Shown: in pieces, positions 30,132-38,476 of the stretch
Layout of the letters: each line of letters begins with the position of its first letter
Position numbering within the stretch: the first letter of the stretch is position 1
NCBI GenBank assembly: GCA_023664535.1
Contig: JAMPFJ010000020.1
Location: forward strand, 1 to 57,288
Source: Bacteroidales bacterium
GTDB lineage: Bacteria; Bacillota; Clostridia; Lachnospirales; Lachnospiraceae
DNA length: 57,288 nt
Direction: 5' to 3'
Notes under the pieces: generated by a model
What the model saw: only the letters and a program-made list of their open reading frames with translations
What the model was told of the DNA's origin: nothing
Databases searched by the model: none
Program-made: the position numbers and the translations under genes

Positions 30132-30144
30132 CCTTTTCCCTTTC

Positions 30145-33100
30145 CTAATCCACCAGCTCCAGATTTTCTTCCACAATAGCCGCCAGCTTCAGATACCAAT
30201 CAATCTTGTCCACCAATACCTGGTTTTCCCCGACCTCCTGGTTGAGCAGCATAGAATTTAACATTTCAAAGCGGTTTTCATACTCCTCCGTCTCACCCTT
30301 TGCTTTCATTCCCATACTCTCATACACCCGGGTGCTTCCGGCATTTTCCTCCGGCATTTCATAGAGTAAATTTTCTCCATGGAACAATACAAATTCCTTC
30401 ATATAATATCCCGGCAGAATTTCCATCATCCTCGCCGTCCTGCTGCATTCCGGTTTTTCCACTCCCGACTGAATACCATACCGGAAAGAAATCTGCCTGC
30501 CCGCCTTATCCCTTGTCACCACATAGGTCAGCAAAAACAAATCCTTGGGCAGCTTCAGATATTTTTTAAAGCTTCTGAAGAACGGAAGCAGAATCCCCCG
30601 CTTGATAAAATATTCCACCTGGCCCTTTATCCAGCTTATCTCTTTCTCCTCTAATTTTGCCTTTTGGCTTAAAAACAGCAGCCCTGCCGCACGGCACATA
30701 TCGTCCGGCAGCTCACCGGCTTCTATCTGCCGGTAAAGCATATCAAAAAACGCCTCGGGAACCTCTTCCTCCTCAATCAGACAGGCAAAGGACGCCCGTT
30801 TCATAAATGCCTTTATCACCATTCCCCAGCGTTTCTTCTTGCTGTAGGAGGCAAACACCTTAAACACATCGCCGTCCCACTGTTCCGTATAAAGCGTCAG
30901 GCAAAGAATGTTCTCCTCCAGCAAATCCAGCCTCGCCAGCTTTTCATTGGCGCGCTTCCACAGCCTCAGCATATCCTTAAGCCCGCTCTGGTAATAGTCC
31001 ACCAGATAGCTTAAAATATCCACGGTCTCCTGCCCCATCCGGTAAAGGTATACCGCCATGGCAATCAGGGTTTCCTCTTTTGCATACTCCGAAAATTCTT
31101 TTATCTTTTCCACAAGCCTGACCAGGTTATCGGCAGAAATACCCTGATAACCAAAACGCTTAACCGCCTCGTAAGCTTTATCATAAAGTCCGCAGAGAAT
31201 CAGATTATTCATGAACTCCGCCGCATTTTTCGGCGGGACATACTCCATCTCCACCCGTTTCAGATAGCTGCTCAGAATATCCATGTCAAAATGCTCGTTG
31301 TAATAGCGGACAATTCCGTATACCGCCTGCTGCTTCGTCTCCCTGCTGATTTCGTGGAATGCCAGAATACCCCTGGCAATGTTGACCTCTCCCGCATCCT
31401 TGGCATCATACGCCTCCGCCAGACCGTACCGGTACAGCGCATACCGGAAATCATCTCCGGCATACTGCCCCAAAATGTCCATATAAGCGGATTCATCCAC
31501 CAGCTTCTGCAATTTGTATGGAATTGTGCTGATAAACCGGTTTCCCTCCTTATCCACAAGGGAAATCACCGCTGATTCCGTAATCATATCCACATAAGCC
31601 GCATGCTTCACTATCGGAACCACCGTCTCCTCCTCCAATTCCTTATGGGATACCACAACAGCAGTAATATTCTCATTAACCACGGTTAATTTTCTCTTAA
31701 AAATAACGTTGACCAGACTGCCGGCATAATAAGCATTTACCGCCTGCGGTCTTAACAGCTCGCTGTAAATCACCGAGAGGTCGTCGCTTATGTTTCCCTT
31801 GACAATCTGTCCTTCCATAAATGCCATGATATTGGGAAGATATTCTTCATACTGCCCAAGATACTGGCGCTTATTGATAATGACATTGGCATACAGATAA
31901 GCGTACTCGCTGTCCGTAAGAATACTCTTATAATTGAAATAGCGCAAAACGGAATCCGGAATCAATTCATACTGCTCCCTGTCCATACTCCGCAGATAAT
32001 TTTCCTGGATTCCCACAATTTTATATCCGCACCGAATCCCCTCCAGATAATATTGGTGATAGCGGTGCTCCAACCGTCCGCCTTTTATCAGCAGACTGCA
32101 CATAATCCGGATAACATCCGGTTTTTTCTCCACATCATAAATCACTGCCAGCAGGGAAAATACCTGTGGGGAAAAGCTTTTCTCCCTTGCCGCAAGCTGT
32201 AAAAACTCCTCCTGCGCTTCCTTGCTCAGATAATGGTTTCTCAGCCCGAACCGGACTGCCGCCAGCTCCAGCGGGCATAGCTTCTTTAACAGCAGCGGCT
32301 CCTGGTTCAGCAAATCACAAATCTCCAGGGCAAGAACCGGACTTTCATAACCGCCCAAAAACAATCCCTCAATCTGGGAAAAGAGCCATTGCTTATCCTT
32401 CTGGTAACGTTCATCCAGATAAATCAGCAGCCAGAAATAAAACAGCTTATCCTTTTCCCTTGCCAGTGCTTTCTCAATCTCCTCGCAGGCATGGACAATC
32501 TGTCTTGCCTCCTTCGACAGCAATGCCTTTAAATACAGATAATAGCAATGCTCCTTTGCTCCCTCCATGGTTTTATCCCTGTCCGCCTCCATGCGCAAGA
32601 TTTCCTGCCTGACATTTTCCTCCTGTCCGGACAGAAGGCTCATATGCAGAAGCCCCAGCTTATAAACCCCTGCCTCCGGTTCAAACGTAATCAGATTATA
32701 AAGCCCCTGTCTCGTCTTTTCCACAAAGGCAGAAAGCGGAAGCAGACCAATCCGGTAATCCAGATAATTGTGCGTCAATGCCGCCATTTCCAGCTTTTTC
32801 AGCTTTCTGTCCGATTTGTGGTTCGTCAAAATCCTTGAACCCTCCTCCGGCTTCTTAATTAACACGCTCACCACAATTTTCTGGTATGTATTTTCCAGAA
32901 TAATATGTCCGACGGCGGGTTCCTGTTCATCCAGCATTTCAGGGTCCAGCGTATAGTTCAGTATACAGTTGTCTCCCGAAAAATCCATGCTGCAAATTTC
33001 CGATTGGTGCATTGCAATAAACCGGACATCTGTACGCACCTTCATCCTGCAATAGCCCCATGTATTTTTACGGAGAATCAGCTGATGCTCCTCCCGCATT

Positions 33101-33717
33101 TTCGGGAAATTAAACTGAAAGCGGTCGTGCTCCACCTGTAGCGTCAGCGCACGCTTTTTATGGATAAATACCAGAAATTCTTCCAATGCCTGACGCCTGT
33201 CCAGGGAATCCTTTAAGCTTTTGTATGCCGCCAGATAATCATCATGCCCCTCCAACAGCGTCAGGGCAAATTCGTCGGAATAAAATATCTGCAGCGCCTT
33301 ATTCCAGTCGCGCTCTGCCAGCGCCGAAAATTTCATCAAATCCTCTAATGCCACGCCGTTTACATCAATAAACGGCGCAATAATCTCAATGTTATAGGAA
33401 ATCACCTTTTCCATGCCGTTACCGATGATATGGATAGCCCCGTCAAAGGTACTTCCCCGTTTTTTACCGGTTCCGTCAAAGGTAAAGGAAATCTCCCCCT
33501 TTCTGCCAACCAGGCTGTGGTCGTTTAAGCGCAACAAATAAGCATCGTCGTATACCATCATTTTCATCGGAATATCATTTACCGACGTCACAAGGATGCT
33601 TCCGGTATAAACGCTGCCTGCCTCTATCTTCAGTTGTAAGTAGCTTTTGGAAAGCTTAATCTCGGGGTATTCTACGTAAAAATCCCCTTTTGCATACTGT
33701 TCAACTTTACTCTTCAT
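30145..33717 (-). CDS. Giant helical scaffold-like protein (DUF5717-like)
   Basis: The 1190-residue protein begins with a beta-rich region (about 1-115; KSYLQLKIEAGSVYTGSILV, EISFTFDGTGKKRGSTFDG) that resembles an Ig-like or extracellular-repeat sandwich, followed by about 1000 residues of alpha-helical solenoid with many Tyr/Leu/Glu pairs such as ENVRQEILRMEADRD, and a second beta patch near 690-760. No signal peptide or membrane segment is seen, so it is probably cytoplasmic. I recall it as DUF5717, unverified. It is the first gene of the five-gene operon, with an extended -10 promoter upstream and a weak ribosome site (AGAGAAATGCGAG). Its size and repeats suggest a platform for the ATPase-like and TPR-like partners. 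Confidence 0.85.
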   Translation of the reverse strand: MKSKVEQYAKGDFYVEYPEIKLSKSYLQLKIEAGSVYTGSILVTSVNDIPMKMMVYDDAYLLRLNDHSLVGRKGEISFTFDGTGKKRGSTFDGAIHIIGNGMEKVISYNIEIIAPFIDVNGVALEDLMKFSALAERDWNKALQIFYSDEFALTLLEGHDDYLAAYKSLKDSLDRRQALEEFLVFIHKKRALTLQVEHDRFQFNFPKMREEHQLILRKNTWGYCRMKVRTDVRFIAMHQSEICSMDFSGDNCILNYTLDPEMLDEQEPAVGHIILENTYQKIVVSVLIKKPEEGSRILTNHKSDRKLKKLEMAALTHNYLDYRIGLLPLSAFVEKTRQGLYNLITFEPEAGVYKLGLLHMSLLSGQEENVRQEILRMEADRDKTMEGAKEHCYYLYLKALLSKEARQIVHACEEIEKALAREKDKLFYFWLLIYLDERYQKDKQWLFSQIEGLFLGGYESPVLALEICDLLNQEPLLLKKLCPLELAAVRFGLRNHYLSKEAQEEFLQLAAREKSFSPQVFSLLAVIYDVEKKPDVIRIMCSLLIKGGRLEHRYHQYYLEGIRCGYKIVGIQENYLRSMDREQYELIPDSVLRYFNYKSILTDSEYAYLYANVIINKRQYLGQYEEYLPNIMAFMEGQIVKGNISDDLSVIYSELLRPQAVNAYYAGSLVNVIFKRKLTVVNENITAVVVSHKELEEETVVPIVKHAAYVDMITESAVISLVDKEGNRFISTIPYKLQKLVDESAYMDILGQYAGDDFRYALYRYGLAEAYDAKDAGEVNIARGILAFHEISRETKQQAVYGIVRYYNEHFDMDILSSYLKRVEMEYVPPKNAAEFMNNLILCGLYDKAYEAVKRFGYQGISADNLVRLVEKIKEFSEYAKEETLIAMAVYLYRMGQETVDILSYLVDYYQSGLKDMLRLWKRANEKLARLDLLEENILCLTLYTEQWDGDVFKVFASYSKKKRWGMVIKAFMKRASFACLIEEEEVPEAFFDMLYRQIEAGELPDDMCRAAGLLFLSQKAKLEEKEISWIKGQVEYFIKRGILLPFFRSFKKYLKLPKDLFLLTYVVTRDKAGRQISFRYGIQSGVEKPECSRTARMMEILPGYYMKEFVLFHGENLLYEMPEENAGSTRVYESMGMKAKGETEEYENRFEMLNSMLLNQEVGENQVLVDKIDWYLKLAAIVEENLELVD

Positions 33718-33735
33718 AAGTTTCTCGCATTTCTC

Positions 33736-33765
33736 TTGATGTTTGATATCTTAAAATGGTATAAT
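33736..33765 (+). promoter_or_regulatory. Promoter of the HisC/CobD-like aminotransferase gene
   Basis: TTGATG (33736-33741), an 18-nt spacer and a perfect TATAAT (33760-33765). It faces the minus-strand promoter at 33785-33813; the two predicted start points are only about 6 nt apart. Confidence 0.65.
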
Positions 33766-33784
33766 GAAAAACATACATATAGTG

Positions 33785-33813
33785 ATTATAGCAAATTTTA
33801 CTATATAATGAAA
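33785..33813 (-). promoter_or_regulatory. Extended -10 promoter of the DUF5717/5716 operon
   Basis: The minus strand reads TGCTATAAT (extended -10; TATAAT at 33785-33790). The -35 position holds only TTTCAT (33808-33813) at 17-nt spacing, so the extended -10 element probably carries recognition. The leader is about 60 nt. Confidence 0.65.
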
Positions 33814-33839
33814 GAAAAAATGGAAAGAAGGTTATTTTT

Positions 33840-34931
33840 ATGGCTATTGTACAGGAATCTTTTCACGGAAGTGACTTAGAACAAATCGCAAAACAATATC
33901 ATATGGATAAGGATTCCATTATTCCATATGCTTCAAATGTAAACCCTCTCGGCTTTTCCCCAATGGCGAGGCAGGCATTATTGGACAATATTGACGCCAT
34001 TCAGGCATACCCGGACAGGGATTATGTTTCTTTACGAACCTCTATTTCCAATTACTGCGGTGCATCACCGGAGCAGTTAGTCCTCGGCAACGGTACTTCC
34101 AGCTTAATCCGGCTTACTCTGGAAACCCTGTCCCCGAAGAAAACCATGATTATCGGTCCTACCTATTCCGAATACGAGCGGGCTGCCAGGCTGGCAGGCA
34201 GCGAAGTAGACATCTACATGCTGAAAAACCTTGACGATTTTGAACTGGATGTGGATTTATTTCTCAAAGGGTTAAATGATTCCATTGACCTTTTAATTAT
34301 CTGCAATCCCAATAACCCTACCAGTAAGGTGCTGACAAGGGAGCAGATAAACACGATTCTTGCCCGCTGCCTGCAGCTGAATATCTTTGTGATGATAGAC
34401 GAAACCTATGTGGAATTTGTAAAGGACGTGCAGCTTATTTCCTCGGTTATCCTGACCAAAAAATATGACAATCTGATTGTCCTGCGCAGCGTTTCCAAAT
34501 TTTTTGCCGCACCCGGCATCCGTCTCGGCTATGCCGTCACCAGCAACGAGGATTTTCTGGAAGCAACCGCAAACGGCAAGATTCCCTGGAATATTAACAC
34601 CTACGCCTCTGTTGCCGGCGTTATGTTTGAGGATGAGCGCTATATCAATCTGACAAAAAGCCTTATCCAGACGGAACGGAATTTAATTTTTTCCGCACTG
34701 TCCAGCCGGAAGACCATTAAAGTGTTCAAGCCGGAAGCAAACTTTGTTTTGTTTAAACTGTTAAAGGAAGAACAGACCGCCACCGAGGTCTTTGAATATT
34801 GTATCCAAAAAGGCTTTATGATTCGCGACTGTACGGATTATGCCGGTCTGGGAGAAAAATATGTCCGTTTCTGCTTTTTAAAACCGGAGCAGAATGATAA
34901 TATGGTAAACACCATTCTGGAAATCGTATAA
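33840..34931 (+). CDS. HisC/CobD-like PLP aminotransferase
   Basis: This 363-residue fold-type I PLP enzyme is close to histidinol-phosphate aminotransferase and threonine-phosphate decarboxylase. The N-terminus FHGSDLEQIAKQYH and SNVNPLG are typical of the CobD-like branch. Motifs are NGTSSLIRL, CNPNNPTSK, DETYVEF, and the PLP lysine K220 in SVSKFFAAPGIRLGY; the C-terminal arginine is in KYVRFCF. No his or cobalamin biosynthesis gene is next to it, so the substrate is undecided. The ATG follows AAGAAGG. It is a single-gene transcript closed by the terminator at 35052-35105. Confidence 0.85.
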   Translation: MAIVQESFHGSDLEQIAKQYHMDKDSIIPYASNVNPLGFSPMARQALLDNIDAIQAYPDRDYVSLRTSISNYCGASPEQLVLGNGTSSLIRLTLETLSPKKTMIIGPTYSEYERAARLAGSEVDIYMLKNLDDFELDVDLFLKGLNDSIDLLIICNPNNPTSKVLTREQINTILARCLQLNIFVMIDETYVEFVKDVQLISSVILTKKYDNLIVLRSVSKFFAAPGIRLGYAVTSNEDFLEATANGKIPWNINTYASVAGVMFEDERYINLTKSLIQTERNLIFSALSSRKTIKVFKPEANFVLFKLLKEEQTATEVFEYCIQKGFMIRDCTDYAGLGEKYVRFCFLKPEQNDNMVNTILEIV

Positions 34932-34938
34932 GTCAAAT

Positions 34939-35047
34939 GCACGCATACATGCGTGCGCTTGGCTCATTACGTATGTGAGAATGAGATAGTATGCCGCATT
35001 TGCCTATATCGAGTTTACTCAAATATAGGCAGGTAAGGCATATTACT
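34939..35047 (+). repeat. Nested palindromes after the aminotransferase gene
   Basis: Between the aminotransferase stop and its terminator are a perfect hairpin (GCACGCAT, AC, ATGCGTGC; 34939-34956) and a nested structure: AGTATGCC (34988-34995) with GGCATATTACT (35037-35047), enclosing TGCCTATAT (35001-35009) with ATATAGGCA (35023-35031). An outer arm TATGTGAG (34972-34979) can pair with CTCACATA (35060-35067), which is the 5' arm of the terminator. No coding sequence is seen. Confidence 0.65.
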
Positions 35048-35051
35048 AACG

Positions 35052-35105
35052 AAAGCTGCCTCACATAAGACCCTTATCCGGACCTCATGTGAGGCAGCCT
35101 TTTTA
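35052..35105 (+). terminator. Terminator after the aminotransferase gene
   Basis: A perfect 12-bp stem (GCTGCCTCACAT with ATGTGAGGCAGC), a 20-nt loop and then CTTTTT. In the other direction it is followed by TTTCG, so it may also stop pgm transcripts. Confidence 0.88.
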
Positions 35106-35135
35106 ACTGGAAATTTTCCAACCGGCCATAAACCG

Positions 35136-36872
35136 TTACATCATCTTGTCAATCATTGCCAGAACCTCTTTGCCCAGTTCATCGGACAGATTTTTCGCAT
35201 CTTCTAAAGAGGTTCCCTTTACTCCGTAATAAAACTTCACCTTTGGCTCCGTACCGGACGGTCTTACGCATAACCACGCCGAATCGCTCATCTCATAGTA
35301 GAGTACATTGGAGCTCGGCAGATTGGTAGCCGTCACCTCGCCGGTGGCAAGATTCTTTATGGTATCCTTCTGATAATCCCTTGCCGACAGCACGGTATAC
35401 CTGCCAATCTTATCCGGCGTATTTTCCCTTAAGCTGTTCATAATCTCCTGAATCTTGGCAAGCCCCTCAATTCCTTTCAGTGAAACAGACTGTACGGCGT
35501 CGATACAATAGCCATACTTATCATACATATCCACCATGGCATCCCATAAGGTCTTCCCCTGGCTCTTAAAATATGCCGCCGCCTCACAAAGCGCCATTGT
35601 CGCCACAATAGCATCCTTATCTCTTGCATGGGTACCAATCAGACATCCATAGCTTTCCTCAAATCCGAATAAATAAGTTCCCTTACCCGTAGTTTCAAAA
35701 TTAAGAATCTGCTGTCCGATATACTTAAAGCCCGTCAGCACCTCAATTAACCGGATACCATATGCCCTGGCAATCTCGTCTGCCAGATTTGACGTTACAA
35801 TCGTCTTAATCAGTGCACCATCCTCCGGAAGGGAGCCGTTAATTGCCTTCATCTGACCGATTTCATAATCTGCCAGCAGGCAGCCCGACATATTTCCGGT
35901 CAACGTAATATATTCTCCGGATTTGGCATCCTTCACATAAACGCCGAGACGGTCTGCATCCGGGTCGGTGGCAAGCACCAAATCCGCATCCTTTTCCTTT
36001 GCCAGCTTAAGCGCCAGTTCAAATGCCTCTTCTGCCTCGGGATTCGGATAACTTACCGTCGGAAATTCTCCGTCCGGCAGCTCCTGCTCCGGTACAACGT
36101 AAACCTGTTCAAACCCGATTTCCTTTAACACTCTTCTTGCCGGAATATTACCGGTTCCGTGAAGCGGTGTATAGACAATTTTAATCTCTTTCCCGTATTT
36201 ATCGATACAATCCTGATGAAGAACCAGTTTCTTGAGCTCTGCAATATAAGCATCGTCCACCTCTGCGCCGATGGTAACATAAAGCCCCGCTTTCTCTGCC
36301 TCTGCCTTATCCATTGTTTTACAGGTGGATAAATCCGTAATCGCTTTAACCTCGTCCATAATTCCGGAATCGTGCGGCGGTGTAATCTGTGCGCCGTCCT
36401 CCCAATATACCTTATATCCGTTATACTCCGGCGGGTTATGGCTTGCCGTCACATTGATTCCCGCAATGCAGCCCAGATGGCGGACCGCAAAGGATAATTC
36501 CGGCGTAGGGCGCAGGGACTCAAAACGATAAGCCTTAATTCCGTTTGCCGCAAGACAAAGTGCCGCTTCCTCGGAAAATTCCGGCGACATTCTCCGGGAA
36601 TCATAGGCAATCGCCACACCCTTATTTTCTCCGCCCTGTTTCTTAATATAATTAGCAAGCCCCTGTGTTGCACGGCGTACCACATAAATGTTCATCCGGT
36701 TAATACCTGCGCCAATAATTCCTCTCAGTCCTGCTGTACCAAATTCCAAATCTGCATAAAAGCGTTCTTTCTTCTCATTATCATCATCTGCAATGGCTGC
36801 CAGTTCCTTTCTGGTGTCCTCATCAAAATACGGATTGCTCATCCATTCCTCGTAAATCTGCCTGTAATCCAT
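35136..36872 (-). CDS. pgcA: Phosphoglucomutase / phosphomannomutase
   Basis: This 578-residue alpha-D-phosphohexomutase interconverts hexose 1- and 6-phosphates, feeding UDP-glucose and cell-wall precursors. The phosphoserine is S144 in TASHNPPEYNGYKVYW, the Mg site is ATDPDADRLGV, the sugar-binding loop is GFEESYGCL, and the phosphate-binding loop is RPSGTEPKVKFYYGV. The length matches the long PgcA-type subfamily of Firmicutes. The ATG follows AAAGGAGATTATC. The upstream lipoprotein frame overlaps its first 34 bases as written. The symbol follows the Bacillus subtilis homologue. Confidence 0.95.
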   Translation of the reverse strand: MDYRQIYEEWMSNPYFDEDTRKELAAIADDDNEKKERFYADLEFGTAGLRGIIGAGINRMNIYVVRRATQGLANYIKKQGGENKGVAIAYDSRRMSPEFSEEAALCLAANGIKAYRFESLRPTPELSFAVRHLGCIAGINVTASHNPPEYNGYKVYWEDGAQITPPHDSGIMDEVKAITDLSTCKTMDKAEAEKAGLYVTIGAEVDDAYIAELKKLVLHQDCIDKYGKEIKIVYTPLHGTGNIPARRVLKEIGFEQVYVVPEQELPDGEFPTVSYPNPEAEEAFELALKLAKEKDADLVLATDPDADRLGVYVKDAKSGEYITLTGNMSGCLLADYEIGQMKAINGSLPEDGALIKTIVTSNLADEIARAYGIRLIEVLTGFKYIGQQILNFETTGKGTYLFGFEESYGCLIGTHARDKDAIVATMALCEAAAYFKSQGKTLWDAMVDMYDKYGYCIDAVQSVSLKGIEGLAKIQEIMNSLRENTPDKIGRYTVLSARDYQKDTIKNLATGEVTATNLPSSNVLYYEMSDSAWLCVRPSGTEPKVKFYYGVKGTSLEDAKNLSDELGKEVLAMIDKMM

Positions 36873-38359
36873 GATAATCTCCTTTCGTTAATGAATTTAT
36901 GGGAATTACCCTCAGAAATCAAACTGGATATTAATGTCAACTCGTCATACTTAAGGTTTTCATCCTTACCGTCATCCGTAAAAGTCACCGTATAACTCTT
37001 TGACAAATAACCCGTTTTACTCAGTGTAATTATATGACTTCCCGTCACTTTTGTAAAGGACATCGGTGCAATTCCCAGATATTCGCCGTCAAAATATATA
37101 CTGGCTCCAATAGGCGCAGTAACGGTAACTTTATTGTCCGTCTTTGTCCCCGTAGCTGCCGATACGTCCTTTACTCCATCCTCCGCAGTGGATTTTTCCG
37201 TCGTTCCATCCTGTGTTGAGCCGTTTTCTGTGGTCTTTTCCGTCTTTTTGTCACCGGATTCGGTAGATTTCTCCGTTGTCGTCCGGTTTCCGGTTGTTGC
37301 CTGTGTTCCCGCTGTACTGCCGGCTTCACTTGAACCGTCCTCTGACTTCAGCGTATATTCTTTAATCTTATAGGCATAATCTACATTAAAGCTTGCGCTG
37401 TAGGCTTCATAGCCCTCGGCGGTGATATACAGCTTATGCTTGCCGTAGACAAGCTCTATCGCACCCTCGGTATTCACTCTTTTTCCATCCACGTAAACCG
37501 CCGCATCCGCCGGCGTCACCTTAAACAGCACCGAACCAATCTGTTTAGGCTGTATGGCGATATCCGCCAGGGACACATTGATTTCCTGGTTTTTAATCAC
37601 CTCTACCGCCTTCGTCCCAACGTCATCACCCTTTTCAATCCGAAGGGTATATTTCCCCTCTCTGACCGTTAACAGCATGTCCTCCGTAACAGGGACAATC
37701 ACATCATATCCAATCTCCACCATACCGCCAATATATGAGGCGAAATCTGACAGCTTCACATAGCCGTGTCCCAGTTCAACATAGACAGAACAGACAACGT
37801 CGTTATACATCCATACTGTCAGCTGGTCCTCTGAGCAGACCTCATTTATTCCAATCTCGGTATTATCGGAAAACGCACTGATATTGCTGTTCATCTTATA
37901 AACGGTTCCCGCAATCTTCACCGTTTCCTCAGCATAATCAATCACTGCGCCGGAAACCTCCTGAAGCTTCCGGATATTGTCGTCCCCGCTGATTTGAAGG
38001 GACAGGAGCTTTTCCCTGTTCGCATCATACACGGCATCCACAAGACAGCCAAGACTTACCTGTGACATGGACAAAATATCGCCGTATTTATCCTTAACAT
38101 CCGTTCCTCCGTTAAAGCTTAATGTTACCTCCGTCGTATAATTGACCGTCCGCAGAGTAATTTTCTCGTTTACTTCGTCTACATTGCAGACAATGGCAAA
38201 CAGGGAAACCTCCTCCGCCGGCTCCACCTCTTCGTCATAGGAAGGAAGGGTAATTTCCCGTCCGCAGCCGGTTATTCCAAAACAAAGCCCAAACAAAAGC
38301 AGTATAGCAAAGCACGATAATGTTATTCTGCCCGACGGGCGCATCCGTAGTATTTTCAT
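36839..38359 (-). CDS. PEGA-domain lipoprotein
   Basis: The 506-residue protein has a lipoprotein signal with lipobox ITGC (Cys32), then two beta-rich regions (about 45-260), a PEGA domain (about 275-340; LFKVTPADAAVYVDGKRVN), a Ser/Thr/Glu-rich low-complexity linker (about 345-425) and a second PEGA domain (about 428-480; VTVTAPIGASIYFDGEYLG). PEGA domains are surface beta-sandwiches. The final 30 residues are unlike a PEGA end and run through the pgm ribosome site and start. In another frame the same DNA reads VDINIQFDF then a stop (36912), which looks like a natural ending, so a frameshift near 36945 is possible. The ribosome site is weak (GAAGAAAG). Confidence 0.85.
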   Translation of the reverse strand: MKILRMRPSGRITLSCFAILLLFGLCFGITGCGREITLPSYDEEVEPAEEVSLFAIVCNVDEVNEKITLRTVNYTTEVTLSFNGGTDVKDKYGDILSMSQVSLGCLVDAVYDANREKLLSLQISGDDNIRKLQEVSGAVIDYAEETVKIAGTVYKMNSNISAFSDNTEIGINEVCSEDQLTVWMYNDVVCSVYVELGHGYVKLSDFASYIGGMVEIGYDVIVPVTEDMLLTVREGKYTLRIEKGDDVGTKAVEVIKNQEINVSLADIAIQPKQIGSVLFKVTPADAAVYVDGKRVNTEGAIELVYGKHKLYITAEGYEAYSASFNVDYAYKIKEYTLKSEDGSSEAGSTAGTQATTGNRTTTEKSTESGDKKTEKTTENGSTQDGTTEKSTAEDGVKDVSAATGTKTDNKVTVTAPIGASIYFDGEYLGIAPMSFTKVTGSHIITLSKTGYLSKSYTVTFTDDGKDENLKYDELTLISSLISEGNSHKFINERRLSWITGRFTRNG

Positions 38360-38408
38360 CTTTCTTCGGCAAAAGCTGCTGATTATTCCATGCAGAATCC
38401 TGCCAACC

Positions 38409-38451
38409 TCCTTACCATAATAGTTTATCTTATTGCAGGGTCCGGTATTCC
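38409..38451 (-). repeat. 43-bp direct repeat, left copy
   Basis: It matches 40029-40071 at 42 of 43 positions (C versus T at 38442/40062), in the same orientation and exactly 1620 bp apart. On the minus strand it can be read as NTGPCNKINYYGKE-like coding sequence, the same frame found in the broken gene at 39880-40078, and it continues in frame into the PEGA lipoprotein leader without a start. Confidence 0.95.
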
Positions 38452-38476
38452 GGTTTCAATGTCTGTTGTTAATTTT

